A stretch of 64,000 nt of DNA from Mytilus californianus. Its lineage: Eukaryota; Mollusca; Bivalvia; Mytilida; Mytilidae. Location of the stretch: assembly GCF_021869535.1 (NCBI RefSeq), contig NW_026262734.1, positions 74,462,339 through 74,526,338 on the forward strand, written 5' to 3'. Position numbers and translations under genes: made by a program. The notes beneath the pieces were generated by a model, which was not told where the DNA came from, searched no databases, and was given only the letters and a program-made list of their open reading frames with translations. Below, one piece after another: positions 42,865 through 55,072 of the stretch. Numbering within the stretch: the first letter of the stretch is position 1; each line of letters starts with the position of its first letter.

Positions 42865-43125
42865 GTCAGTAGTTCTTAGATACAGTCTGTATACATTGCT
42901 TGTTGTTTTTAGGTACAGTCTGTAAAAAATGTCTGGTTCTTAAATACAGTATATATACAGGGTATGTGGTTCTTAGATACAGTCTGTATGCATGGTCTCT
43001 GGTTCTTAGATACAGTCTGTATGCATTGTCTGTGGTTCTTAGATACAGTCTGTATACATTGTCTTTGGTTCTTAGATATACTCTATATGCATTGTCTATG
43101 GTTCTTGAAACAATCTGTATACATA
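42865..43125. repeat. 33-bp minisatellite
   Basis: Units of the type GGTTCTTAGATACAGTCTGT start about every 33 bp (42970, 43003, 43036, 43069), with more diverged units either side. The period is a multiple of three, so an apparent 11-residue peptide repeat is a by-product. Confidence 0.85.
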
Positions 43126-43139
43126 ATATAAATCATTTT

Positions 43140-45890
43140 CGAGTAATACAAGTATCTTCAATTTCTTTTAAAATCATTAAAACCAGACGTCAAAAGGTTG
43201 TCGCATAGCTATTTCTAATAAAAAATCTTTGAAACAGTGGTGTACAGGTTGACATATGGTTATTTCTTATAAAAAAAAAACGTTCAAACGGAAATACAGA
43301 CGGACACGGTACTATTAATCAAAACCATTGAAACAGGTTGACACAAGGTCATCATTGCTACAAGCGGACACAACGCGTTTTAATGAAAATTGTTGAAACA
43401 GAGGGATATAGGCGGATTTCATGTAGTGTTATTTCTTTTTACTTAAACAGGGTATACATGTTGACACATAACTTATTCTTATAAAAATCATTGAAACAGG
43501 AGGATGGCCAGCGCCATTTCTTACTAAATCATTTAAACAGGATATACTGGTTGGCACACGACTATTTCAAACAAAATCATTGAAACGGGAGAATAAAGGT
43601 AGACACAATCATGGTTGTTATTTATAAAAATAATTGAATCAACCGGATACAGGTTGACACAAGGCTACATGTTAAAACCAAATAATTGAAACAAGGGGCA
43701 CAGAGTGCTGTTTCTTTGGGAAAATATGGAAACAAAGGGATACAAGCGTGTACAGGAACAAAGGGACGCAGCGCTATTTGTTATACATATCAGTGAAGCA
43801 GGGGTATAGGTACACACGCGCACATATGGCTATTGCCATATAAGGATATTGAAACGGAGATACAGGCAGACAGAGCAATTTCTTATAAATATCTTTGAAG
43901 AAGGCAGACACACTGTTATTTCTTATAAGAATCATCGTAGCAGAGGTATACATATTGATACAACACGGCTATTCCCTATTGTAATAAATAAACAAGGGGT
44001 TGAAATACGACTATTTCTTATAATAATCTCTGAAACAGACGTATACAGGTTGACATATGGCTATTTCTTATAAAAATCTTAAAATCACAGGTATGCAGGT
44101 TGGGTTTCTATGTTGTTTTGTGTACTGTTGTTTGTCTGTTTGCCTTTTTCTTTTTTAGCCATGGCGTTTTCAGTTTATTTTTGACTTATGGGTTTGAATG
44201 TTTCTTAGGTATCCTTCGCCTCTCTTTTGATAGAGTCTATTTTTATTAAAATCTTTGAATATCTAGAGGTATGCAGATTGATACACAACTATTTCTTATA
44301 AAAAACTATAAAACAAAATCACTGAAATAGGGATATACAGGTTGAAACATTGCTATTTCTGAAAGCAATTGAAATAGAGGGATACAGGCGAACACCAATT
44401 TTTGTTCTTAATGAAATCATTGAAACAGGGGAATAGGTTGACATTTAGGTAATTCTTATAAAAAAAAATTTAAACAGAGGTATAGGTTGAAATGCGGCTA
44501 TTTCTTATAAAAATCTTTGAAACAGACGTATACAGGTTAACATATGGCTATTTCTTATAACAAAATTATAACACGGGAATGCAGGTTTGACACATGGCTA
44601 TTTCTTGTCAAAATCATTGAAAAAGGGATATACAGGTTGACACATTGCTATTTCTAATCAAAGCAAATAAAATAGAGGGATACAGACGGACAACATATTT
44701 TTTCCTTTTGCAGTCATTGAATCAACAGAATAGATTGGCATACAGCTATTTCTTTGAAACAAAGGCACATAGGTTGACATAATGGCCATTTCTTATTAAA
44801 AAATCGAGCAAAAAGGGTTATACAGGTTGACACATGGCTATTCTTATAAATCTTCGACACAGAGGTAAACAGATCAATAAACTTCAGACCTGCCAACTTT
44901 CCCATTTATAGGAAGACATTCCACATGAGAGATGTGGACCTGATCTTTATAAAACTCAATCATTTAGACAAATTGCTTTAAAAAGGGCATTCAGATGAGT
45001 AAAAAATACATTTAAACACACGTTTACTAATTCAAAACCATAGATGTTCTTATTAAGTACACTTATGACATGTATGGGTATGTATTAGGTCCTCTTAAGC
45101 TTAAAATCCCCCATGGAGATTTTGAAAAGTTGGCAGGTATGTCTACACATCTGTTTTTATTGAAATAATTTTAACCAGTGGTGTATAGGTTGATATAAAT
45201 GTCTATGATGATTTTTTTTATAAAAAAATGTTTTAAACGTTGGTATACAGGTTGAGACATGGCTAATGTGTTTTCCATAAAAATCATTGAAACAGGGGTT
45301 AACATGCTAAAATCTAGCTACTTTTTGACACATCGTTATTCCTTATGCCTATTTGATATTAAGATCATTAAATCGGCCGGGGACATAGCGCTAGGTTTTA
45401 TATAAAATTAAGAAAGCCAATGAGACAACTCTCCACAAGAGAACAAATAGCATGGAAGTTAACAACTGTAGGTCACCGTACGGCCTTCAATAAAGAGCAA
45501 AACCCATACCGCATACAATTCTTTCAAACAGTCGTAAACAGTTTGACACATTTCTATTTCCATATGAATTTATTGAAACAGGATACAGGCGGACACAACT
45601 ATTTCATCTTTAATCATTGAAACAGGTAGACCGGCTAACACTAAGTTTTTTCCATATTTATTGTTTTGAAACAAATCGATACAGTTTGACCCAACACCAG
45701 TTTTTAATCAAAATCATTGAAAAAGAGGGATACAGGAGGACACATGGCTATTTCTTATTAAAAATATATACAAAGAAACAGCGATGGGTACAGACGGACA
45801 CAGTGCTATTTCTTATAGTAAAAAAATATTTGAAACATGGTGATACCGATACAGTGCTAACAAATATAGGGGTATACAAGCGGACAATGA
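43140..45890. repeat. Degenerate satellite, about 60-75 bp units, interrupted
   Basis: The loose unit is ATTGAAACAGGG, ATACAGGTTGACACATGGCT, ATTTCTTATAAAAATC. Dozens of diverged copies are recognisable over 2.7 kb. Interruptions are a family C repeat at 44100-44250, unrelated sequence at 44890-45140 and a family A fragment at 45410-45520. The short frames in it are not genes. Confidence 0.75.
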
Positions 45891-46036
45891 AGTGGCCGCA
45901 CAGTGAATGTAAAACCTTACTGGCTACAACATTACCAAGCTGCAGACCAGAAACAAAAGCATTCCGTCTCATAGAAGGCGAGAATATAAGTTTTCTGTCT
46001 AGTCTTTTAGACGGACGGAGTCTAGCGGTTACATGA

Positions 46037-46590
46037 CCTACATATTGTATTTATTGTTAATATGTTCTCGTCCTGAACGTGCATAAAATATTTGCGACCT
46101 GACTACAGCAAACAGCAATCAATCAATCTAGCGATTACTAGACTGGTGGCATCGCAGGTAAATAGATACATTAAAAGACAAGTTAAATTGAAATGCCCAA
46201 GTTACTTTTTCTTTCTTCACAAAGATAATACATTGATTGCTGTAATTTTGAATCGATCACAACTGTAATGAACATCCATTTATGCAGGATGATTGGGTGT
46301 CAGTTTCAGTAAGGGGCGTTTATGTTTATGTATAAACTTCTCAAATGTGTACATATATATTTCTGTTGTTTCCAAACAATACGATTACTTCAAATTTAAA
46401 AAAAAAATATCCACAGGGCGCAGCTTGAACAGTTGGGTCAAAAATGGATACAATATTTAAGCTTGATACAGCTCTGAATTTAAAATGTGATTAAATATTT
46501 GACACAGGATAGGTTTCTGACACAGAATGAATGTGGTCTAAGAACTTAACAATTTGAAATTGGACATTTACCTATAAATATAAATAAGAA
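46037..46590. other. Spacer, nothing recognised
   Basis: AT-rich, no exon-like segment or repeat structure that I can support. Confidence 0.4.
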
Positions 46591-47060
46591 GATGTGGAAT
46601 GAGTGCCAATGAGACAACACTCCGATCAAGTCACAATGTATAAAAAGTACATGGTTAGATTCAGCATATCAAAAAACCCCATGAAATCAATTATCGACCC
46701 TTTGGACCTCAATGTGGACCAATTTGATAACGGGTAGAAAAATCAAAATCTTAATACACGATTAGATTCAGCATATCAAAGAACGTCACATATTCAATTT
46801 TTGTTGAAATCAAACAATGTTTAATTTTGGACCAACTTAAAAACTGGGTCCAAAATCATCAATCTAAAAACATTTTTATATTCAGCATTTCAAAGAATAC
46901 CAGGAATTCAATTTTTGTTAAAATCAAACTAAGTTAATTTTGGACCCTTTGGACCTTAATGTAGACGAATTTAAAACGGAGCCCAAAATCTTATACGATG
47001 TAAGATTCAGCATATTACAAAACCCAAAGAATTCAAGACTTTGATTTAAACCCCATTTAA
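46590..47060. repeat. Imperfect internal repeat of about 110-130 bp (GATTCAGCATATCAAAGAA type)
   Basis: It starts with a family A fragment (AGTGCCAATGAGACAAC). Three to four diverged units follow, each with TTAGATTCAGCATATCA, CAATTTTTGTTGAAATCAAA and TTTTGGACC. It is noncoding. Confidence 0.65.
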
Positions 47061-48700
47061 ATCGCTATACCATTATAACGCAAATGTTTGCAGTCATATA
47101 ATAACAGTAGGTGCTGTTTACTAATTTTCATTTAAACTCTAGCACACAAATATGTTTCTCAATGATTTTTCAACAAACACAAAGTTTTTTATAATTTTTG
47201 TGCAAATAAAACAAAAAGAAAAGGAAACTTCTTTTTATAAGTTTTAACACTGAGCATAAAACTTTTGAGAATCAATTGAGGCAATCTAGATCTAATGTAC
47301 CATAAGAAGTACTGACGGACGAGCAGAGTGATAACTATAGGTAACTGTTGACTGGTGGGTTGGGCCCGAATAATTGTCCTTATCCAATTTTGCCTTTAGA
47401 ACCTGTAGAACCAAAGAACATTTAGTCCTTAACAATGCAGGATGTCCTGTCCGCAACTGTGAAATGTAAGTCATATTGTTTAATATGTTGCCGTACTATG
47501 TTATACTATATTACAGAGATGTAGTTGAATTTTTAAATTACCATAGGTTTGTTAAAAAATAATTATAAATGCACCATACCAACAGATGGAAATGTACATA
47601 TGAACATACAAGTAAAAGATATTTATTATTTCAAAATTCTTCACTGAAGCATAAAAACCGACAGTGATAAGTATTGATTAACAAAAACAACTGAAAAAGA
47701 TATTGTACTCAAAATTCCATAATAAAAACATTTTTTTTTATTTGAACAGATTACTTTCCAAGGTAGCTACTAAATTTAGAGTGAATAAAAGCATATCAAA
47801 TACGTCTAGTATTTAGGACTTTGATTTCATAATAGAAAAATAAATGTCAAAGTAAAAATAACTAACCTTAATATTAATGTTAGATTTTGAAATGAAAGAA
47901 CAATTTGCTTAATACAAAAACAACTAGATACTTAGCTCTACTACATATTTTGAATAAGAAAACAGATACAGGTATAAGTATAATATGAAATAAATTAAGA
48001 ATCACCGAAAACAACCTATAGACAGTAAAAGGTTGAGAGTATGTAATTAATAGTTATACAATGATTTTACAATTAAACATTTTATTTTACAAGAAAAGTT
48101 TATTCTTTTTCTAGAATATATTTTGTCCAAGGGCAATAAGTTAAAACAAAAGTTGCGGTTGTTGTAACCTTTTTTCTTACAAATATTCTAAAAGAAATGT
48201 AGGTATTAGATCGATAATAATTTTATTTTCCATATGATTTCTAATTCCAAAGGGTATACCTCCTTTAAAAAATAGTTGATCAACACTGATTTTCAAACTC
48301 AGATGAGACATTGCTGATATAAACTTTTGATATAAATTTCATAAAAATGTGGAAATAATTGTACATATGAGAGTCCTTACAAGACCTGTCGGACGTTTTC
48401 TTTGGTATTGCCAAAAACATAAAGCCTCTCTTAGTACTTGCAGGATTAAATTTAAATATTCTGATTAAATATTTTCAGAAAATAAAGTATGAAGTTGTTT
48501 TTAAACTAAGAATGTAAGTTCAGATTAAATAAATGTTTGGTTTTGAGTATACCTGATTGCTACTCTATTTACCAAACATGTGACATTCACACTGAAATAA
48601 GGAAGATTTATTTTATCTAACTGTACATTTATATCAAAGTTTACAAAAAACAATTTCCCAACAAAATAGTTAGAATATACAATAAATAGTTAAATGTTTG
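47061..48700. other. AT-rich spacer, nothing recognised
   Basis: No frame longer than about 60 codons and no domain recognised. A slightly less AT-rich patch at 47280-47470 shows no splice or coding signal that I trust. Confidence 0.4.
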
Positions 48701-48714
48701 CCATAAATAATTAA

Positions 48715-48830
48715 TGTTTTACAATAGTTTAATAGTTTACAATAGATGAAAAGTTTACAATAGGTTAAAAGTTTACAATAGGTTAAAAGTTTACAATAGG
48801 TTAAACGTTTATAATAGGTTAAAAGTTCAA
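48715..48830. repeat. 18-bp minisatellite
   Basis: Repeats of AAGTTTACAATAGGTTAA, five or six units with end decay. Confidence 0.85.
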
Positions 48831-48987
48831 AAAAATAATAATTAAGAGTTAAAGATGAACATGATGAACTAGTACAAAAATACAAAAAGAAAGACTTGAC
48901 AATGAACTAGTTACAAACAAACATATTTTGAGAAAAAAGAATTTACAATGAACTTTTAGTTAAAAGATTTGACATTAACATAATTAA

Positions 48988-49275
48988 ATGAGCCTCTCCA
49001 ATAAAATGGATGTCGATCGATAGGAAAACTTTAATGAGCTACTCCAATAAAATGGATGTCGATCGATAGGAAGGATTAAATGAGCTTCTCCAATAAAATG
49101 GATGTCGATCGATAAGAAAGATTTAATGAGCTTCTCCAAGAAAATGAATGTCGATCGATAGGAAGGATTTAATGAGCTTCTCCAATAAAATGGATGTCGA
49201 TCAATAGGAAGGATTCAATGAGCTATTCCAATAAAATGGATGTCGATCGATAGGAAGGATTTAATGAGCTTCTCT
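48988..49275. repeat. 46-bp minisatellite, about six units
   Basis: Units start at 48988, 49034, 49080, 49126, 49172, 49218 and a partial at 49264. Each contains ATGAGCTTCTCCAATAAAAT and the palindrome-containing GTCGATCGATAGGAAGGAT. There are no unique spacers, so this is not CRISPR-like. Confidence 0.9.
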
Positions 49276-49598
49276 AAAAAACAGTTTTTGATTGACACTT
49301 TGTATCATCTTCTCTTTTTCATTTGTATATATGACTCTTTGTTTCCCTATAACTTCACCTCAGTTAACAGCCAGTGCATATCCTTCTTTCAAAAAGACTA
49401 ATGTGTAGCCTCCAAAAACGACAAATGTCATCATTATGATAAAAAAAAATTACATTGGAAGCATTAACTTTGCTAGACAAAAAGGTTAACGAATCGTTAA
49501 CGAGAACTTTACTGCTGTGCTGTATGAATCATCATCGGTCATCACACTATCTGTATCACTCTGCTCAGCTGTTGATACAATTGCATATAACGGCATTG

Positions 49599-49606
49599 TG
49601 ACGTCA
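49599..49606. promoter_or_regulatory. CRE-type palindrome TGACGTCA
   Basis: A full TGACGTCA occurs at 49599-49606, with GACGTCAT about 50 bp downstream and a further TGACGTT. A short hairpin (GATAAGTT / AACTTATC) follows at 49678-49700. No gene start is visible nearby, so function is speculative. Confidence 0.25.
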
Positions 49607-49699
49607 AATACGTTGATCCGACCTTCATAACTTTGACCCGGACATATCATCGACGTCATAATGAATGAGCTGACGTTGATAAGTTTGACCCGAACTTAT

Positions 49700-51215
49700 C
49701 AAGACATCTTCCGGTTTGCTGGTTAAACAAAGAAAACACATGTTTCTATCATGCAAAATACGCAAATACAACCTGATAATCGGTCCATACATTTAAATGC
49801 AACATAATGCGCATAAATATTTAAAAAAAAAATTGTTCACAATTAAAATTCCGTAAACCCGGAATTTTTTTTTTATAGATGATCTATTTCAAGAGTAAGG
49901 ACAGTCTATATGGCAAAAATAAAAGATCGAAAGAAACAAACATGACACGAAAAAAAAAACATATTTTGAATCATGATTGGAAACTGTATCTGGTTGAGAT
50001 TTGTGCTATTTGTATAAGTCTGGAAAGTCCATCTTGTAAATACATAATTTTTATGCAACTGCAAAAATTGACTCTTATTGAGTATTTAATATTTCGGAAA
50101 AAAAAATGAATAAAAGTCATTACAAAAAAAATAATTCTATAGGAAGTAAAGTGGTAAATTGGTTTTTTTTTCAAACACAGTTGAATTTGGGTTGCTGTCT
50201 TATTGAACTTAATCCAACTCTCATTTAATTCATACTGATAATACAAAGCGTTACATGCAATTGTCCTCATCGATAAAACTGACCGATGTGAATTGAAGGA
50301 ATAAATCATTTTGGGACCCTACATTGTATTGCAGGTGGAAAATTCCGTAAATTTAAACAAATTTCAAATAGTTGAACAACCTCTGTGATTACGGACTTAA
50401 TGTACATATACATGTACAGTGATTTTAGACGTACAGAAAGACATCCTCATTTAATTTTTGTAACAAATAATGTACTTATTTTCAATGTCCAATTTTTGTA
50501 TACAGCTGTCATAACTTAAATCGATTAAACAGCATGAGTCCATGTATACATTTAACTCCTCATAACAATATTGTATTTCAACGTTCTAACATTTTGAGTG
50601 TCTTTGAGAAGAAATTTCTTCCAACTTACTAACTGCCACAAGCATTTTATTTTATGTCTATGTCTGATAGAAGAAATGTTTTCCGACTTATTAAAAAAAA
50701 TAAAAAAAACACGTTATAAATTTCATGCGTCCGAAGCGCTAACTGCCACAAATATTACATTTTAGGTCAGGTTTGATAAAGAAATTTCTTCTAACGAACT
50801 AACAGTTACATGTGTTTCATTTTAGTTAACCAGGGTTATGTCAAAGAACGTATCGTCCTTTTTCTAAAAAAAATCATCGACAGATACCAAGACCTTGTTT
50901 ATAAATATTCCTTATCAACTTCACAAATAATACATGATGGTCTTGAAGTATAGATTCTAGGTACTGACGTTGTTAATAATCTTAATTACGTGTTATAGTG
51001 TCCTTTTATATGTCTTTGTATATTTTTAACCTTTACTGCCTAGTCCATTTTTGGTAATATACTTCGGTGTGGCTCGGTATTTATGCATCCCGACATGGTG
51101 TTATTGTGCTACGGTCTTTTTTGTATTCTTGTCTTTCATTTTTGCTGATGTAATTTGTCTATAGAGTGTCTATTTGCCATTTTTTTTACTTGTTTTTAAA
51201 GTGATTAAGATTATA
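49700..51215. other. Spacer with diverged repeats, no gene supported
   Basis: Overlapping frames of 76 codons (+) and 112 codons (-) at 49879-50309 are AT-driven. At 50590-50830 a ~100-bp motif (GAAATTTCTTCCAACTTACT, ACTGCCACAA) recurs about three times. At 51060-51220 there is an inverted relative of the 38683-38993 tandem. Confidence 0.4.
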
Positions 51216-51960
51216 ACAATAATGTATACTAGTTCAGCGAAAATTGACGTCACACTAAACTCCGAAACATATAAATGAACCAAAATTAAAAAAAAAAACA
51301 TACAATACTAACAAAGGCCAGAGGTTCCTGACTTGGGACAGGCGCAAAAATGCGGCGGGGTTACACATGTTTTGAGAGATCTCAACCCTCCCCTATACCT
51401 CTAGCCAATGTGGAATAAACAAACACACAGCAATACGCACAGTAAAATTCAGTTCAAAAGAAGTCCGAGTCCGATGTAAGAATAGCTAACAGACAAAACT
51501 AAGCAAAATGACAATAATCAAAATAAATTAACAAAAGACTACTAGCAGTTACTGACATGCCAGATCCAGACCTCAATTAAACTGATTGAAAGAATATGTC
51601 TTCATCATATGATAATGAAGCACAATCCCTCCCGTTAGGGGTTTAGTATCATGCCATCATAAAATATACAAGAAGAACATAACCCGGATCATGCCAACAA
51701 CTGGTTTCAGATTAAATGTGTTTATTTCCTATGCAAAGACCCTATGAGTGAAACAATATAAATTCCAAAAATGCCATTTTTGATGACCTGGCAACAGTAT
51801 CGTAACTATATCCCTTCTGAATAAGTCTGTTCAAAGGTTTGGTAAGCTTTTGAGGGGAATGACGACATTTTTGTGCTTTGTATAAAATATTACCATAAAA
51901 GATGGGATGTGAAAACCCTGAACGTATAATATGTCTGCACGTTGCAATATGCAGTCATCT
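51216..51960 (-). mobile_element. Inverted partial copy of the RT element seen at 1-1092
   Basis: It contains complements of the 3' tail of the first element (GACTTGGGACAGGCGCAAAA, CCTCTAGCCAATGTGGA, CAATCCCTCCCGTTAGGGG). At 51960-51720 the minus strand keeps a decayed version of the C-terminal frame (SHPIFYGNILYKAQK, LTKPLNRLIQKGYSYDTVA). The 3'-most block lies apart at 52555-52760. Confidence 0.75.
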
Positions 51961-52130
51961 ACTACGGAGTCAATGATTCATCTACCAGCAACACATCGTC
52001 GTGGTTAGTGGGCTGCCCAGCTGATGAACTTGGCCCTGAAAGCAGCCGTTGTGTAGTCCATACTGCAAAGAAACAGGGGGGGGGGGGTAAGATGATTTCA
52101 GTTTTTTTTCGTGGGGATGGCAATACATGT
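51961..52130. other. GC-richer patch, unresolved
   Basis: A 72-codon plus frame (51942-52160) and a 61-codon minus frame overlap here. The plus frame ends at a poly-G run followed by GTAAGA, which could be a donor. Neither product is recognised. It may belong to the surrounding RT element. Confidence 0.2.
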
Positions 52131-52554
52131 ATAACAATGGTAAGCAATTATGTCATGTAAATGAAAAAAATAAATAAAGATATTTGAATGAAGTATTGCA
52201 AATAGACATAGAATAGCGCATTTGAACGTAAAAAATACGATTTAAATTTGAAAAAAAGGATTTCATTTAAATAGAAAATTATACTAATGGAATAAAATAT
52301 TGCAAATAAATGCAAAATTATACGTCAAACAGGATTAAAAAAAATACATTGAAATTAAAGGTGATATCAATGAAATAAGAAGTCATTGAAATTGGATAAA
52401 AAAAATATTACAATTACATTTGGATTCAAATGAAAAAATATAGAATGTTGCAATCAATTTCATGTCATAAATTGAGATTTCATGCCTAGATGTATTTTTC
52501 TTATTTTTGTTGTTGGGTTTCTGTATACCCCTCGTCTCACTTTATTCGTAACGG

Positions 52555-52760
52555 GTTAATATAAAATTGAGAATGGAAATGGGGAGTATGTCAAAGAGAC
52601 AACAACCCGGCCAAAGAGCAGATAACAGCCGAAGGCCACCAATGGGTCTTCAACGCAGCGAGAAAATCCCGCACCCGGAGGTGGTCCTCAGCTGGCCCCT
52701 AAATAAAAATGTGTACTAGTTCAGTGAAAATGGACGTCATACTTAACTCCAAAACATAGC
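52555..52760 (-). repeat. 3'-most block of the RT element, inverted
   Basis: ATTGAGAATGGAAATGGGGA, GTCAAAGAGACAACAACCCG and CTCAGCTGGCCCCTAAA are the complement of 955-1090. Confidence 0.75.
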
Positions 52761-53080
52761 TTTTATCGTTGTTGAGTTGTAGACCTTTAAGTAGCGAAAA
52801 GTGATACTTCGAGCGTTGTCCGTGCAATTACTTGAAAATTCTTTGACGAAATCTTTTCAAATTTTGTATGTTGTGTCCTGTGACAAAATGAAGGTCAAGT
52901 TTGATTCTCACGATTTTAGCTTTTATCGTTGCTGAGGTGTAGACCTTTAAGTAGAGAAAGGTGATACTTAGAGCGTTTCCTGTGCAATAACTTGTAAACG
53001 CTTTGACGAAATCTCATTAAATTCAAATATGTTGTTTCCTCTGACTAAAAAAAGGTCAAGGTCGAATTTCACTATCAATT
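52756..53080. repeat. Tandem duplication, 161-bp period
   Basis: AGCTTTTATCGTTG at 52756 recurs at 52917, together with TGTAGACCTTTAAGTAG, GTGATACTT and CTTTGACGAAATCT. Confidence 0.8.
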
Positions 53081-53089
53081 TTCCATCCA

Positions 53090-55060
53090 CCATGCATATA
53101 TTAAAAGACAACAACCGTTTGAAAGTGAATTCTGGTAAGTTATTGGAGTGACCACAAGATTCTATGGTTTCATATTAGATAAGATTGTAATATCATTAAC
53201 ATATTTCTTTCATTATTGACTTCGTGATTTCTACCTACCCACCCCTGCTGAACAAATGGGTGTGTACTTGTTACTATCTTAAATTCCAATATTATGTCAC
53301 TTATGATAAATACGAGGTCAAGATTGATTTTGGCCTTTCCATTTCTGAAACCTACAAAAATTCATTGTTTTTTTTTACTTATCCTGTTTGGGGGTCCAGA
53401 TTCGCAAATATAATTTTCATGCAGGAAAATCCGTTTTGCTGTCAATCTGACAGCCTCTTATAACATTCTTTTTTTCAGATGGAAAATTTTATTAATATTT
53501 GTCGAAAAAAATTAGCATTTTTGAATATTTCTTTTTTAATATTTGTCAAATTCAATACATTTCCTTGTAAATTTATCAAAAAGTTTTGCAGAGTTTCCTT
53601 GATTTAATTGTGGAATTATGTATTTTTTATTAAATTTTACAGGTAAAATAAAGGTGAAAAATGTGATTATAATTCAAAAATAAACTATAATTGTTAAAAC
53701 AACGAAACATTCTATGTTTTTATAAATCATCAATTAAATGTGGGCAAACCAGGATGACACCATTTCTTTATCTTCCCATTTCAACTTCTAGGTTATGATA
53801 ATTTATTTACCCGACATTTAGAGATTAACTGTCTGGTTTTAAAATTAGATTCTTTTAATAAGTAGTTCTCTATCTTCACATCAGATTTTATTTCGATATA
53901 AAGCAATTAATTTTGAACTGTAAGTAAAAGAAGAAAGTTAATTTAAGAACTTTTTTGTGTAGACGTCATGTGATATCTGTTTAAACTTCATCTTAAAGGA
54001 ATACTTTAAGTTATTTTTGCCTTATGGTTTATCATAAGTTTTAAAACATCCAGCATATAATCCTGTCCCTTTAAATATTTTTAGAGCAAAACTATACCAA
54101 CTATCCAATACCATTATTATGCAATTTAGTTCATAGGTTCTCGTTTAACAGTTCAACAGAGGGTTCATATTATGTGTATGAAATCCCCAGAAATATAACT
54201 TGTGGTTTAATAAATGAAGCCATAGAAAATCTGCTTAGTTCTGTTTTGGCTCAAATATAAGATGCATTTTTGTTAGTCGTATGACAGAATTAAAGTATTT
54301 ATTATGAATTATTTCATAGTAAAATTTATCTTCTAAAGGCAAAGCATCACAAACAGAGCTAAATTATTCTTGGAGTTTCAAAGATTTAAAATTGAAAAAT
54401 AATCTTAAATAAATCAGACCTCACTATAATATTAGTAATAAAACATCAAATACTTTAAGAGTGATAGATTGAAAATGTAAAAACCTACCACTTTTCAACG
54501 CAAAAGGGACCTTCAATTATTTTTTTGATAGTTCCTGAAAAGCTCTTTTGAAATTTCCTTCATAGTTAATAACGTTTCCCAAAAAGATTGTATTCTTTAG
54601 TCTCATTTAATTTGATATTTTTTATAAAATACCACCAAGGCGGGTGAAAAGTAATTCTAAAAAATCAAAAGTTTTTTTTTGTGTTAATCGTTATTGCAGT
54701 TACTCAACTACCGGTACCGACGTGTTATCTACTTTGAAAAAACTTCAATTTGCTCCAATGAATATACGTTAATGACAAAACTACGTTACACATATATACC
54801 TTGAATGAAAAAGATGGCCTTTTAGTCATGCTTTCTCATTAACAAGAGAAATTTCAATGAATTACCTTTAAAATGTTAAACTAACTATTTAACACGTAGT
54901 AAACCAATAATTATGCTGGTTGTTGGTAAAAGTATGATATTTTATTGATCAGCGACTGGTTCTCGTGCAGCTCGGATCACTCCATCACGTGAGGAATCTT
55001 TGGAAAATTTTCATTACAATTTTAATTAATTTGTTGGAAACGAAATCTGATTAAAATTCA
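53090..55060. other. AT-rich spacer, nothing recognised
   Basis: Short frames only. There are many homopolymer runs, no repeat units and no exon-like segments that I can support. Confidence 0.4.
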
Positions 55061-55072
55061 GATCTTTTGTAA

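Noticed and set aside
42900-43208. 102-codon frame with an 11-residue repeat
   Set aside because: It is the translation of a 33-bp minisatellite.
48988-49275. CRISPR-like regular repeats
   Set aside because: Head-to-tail units without unique spacers in a eukaryotic sequence; an ordinary minisatellite.
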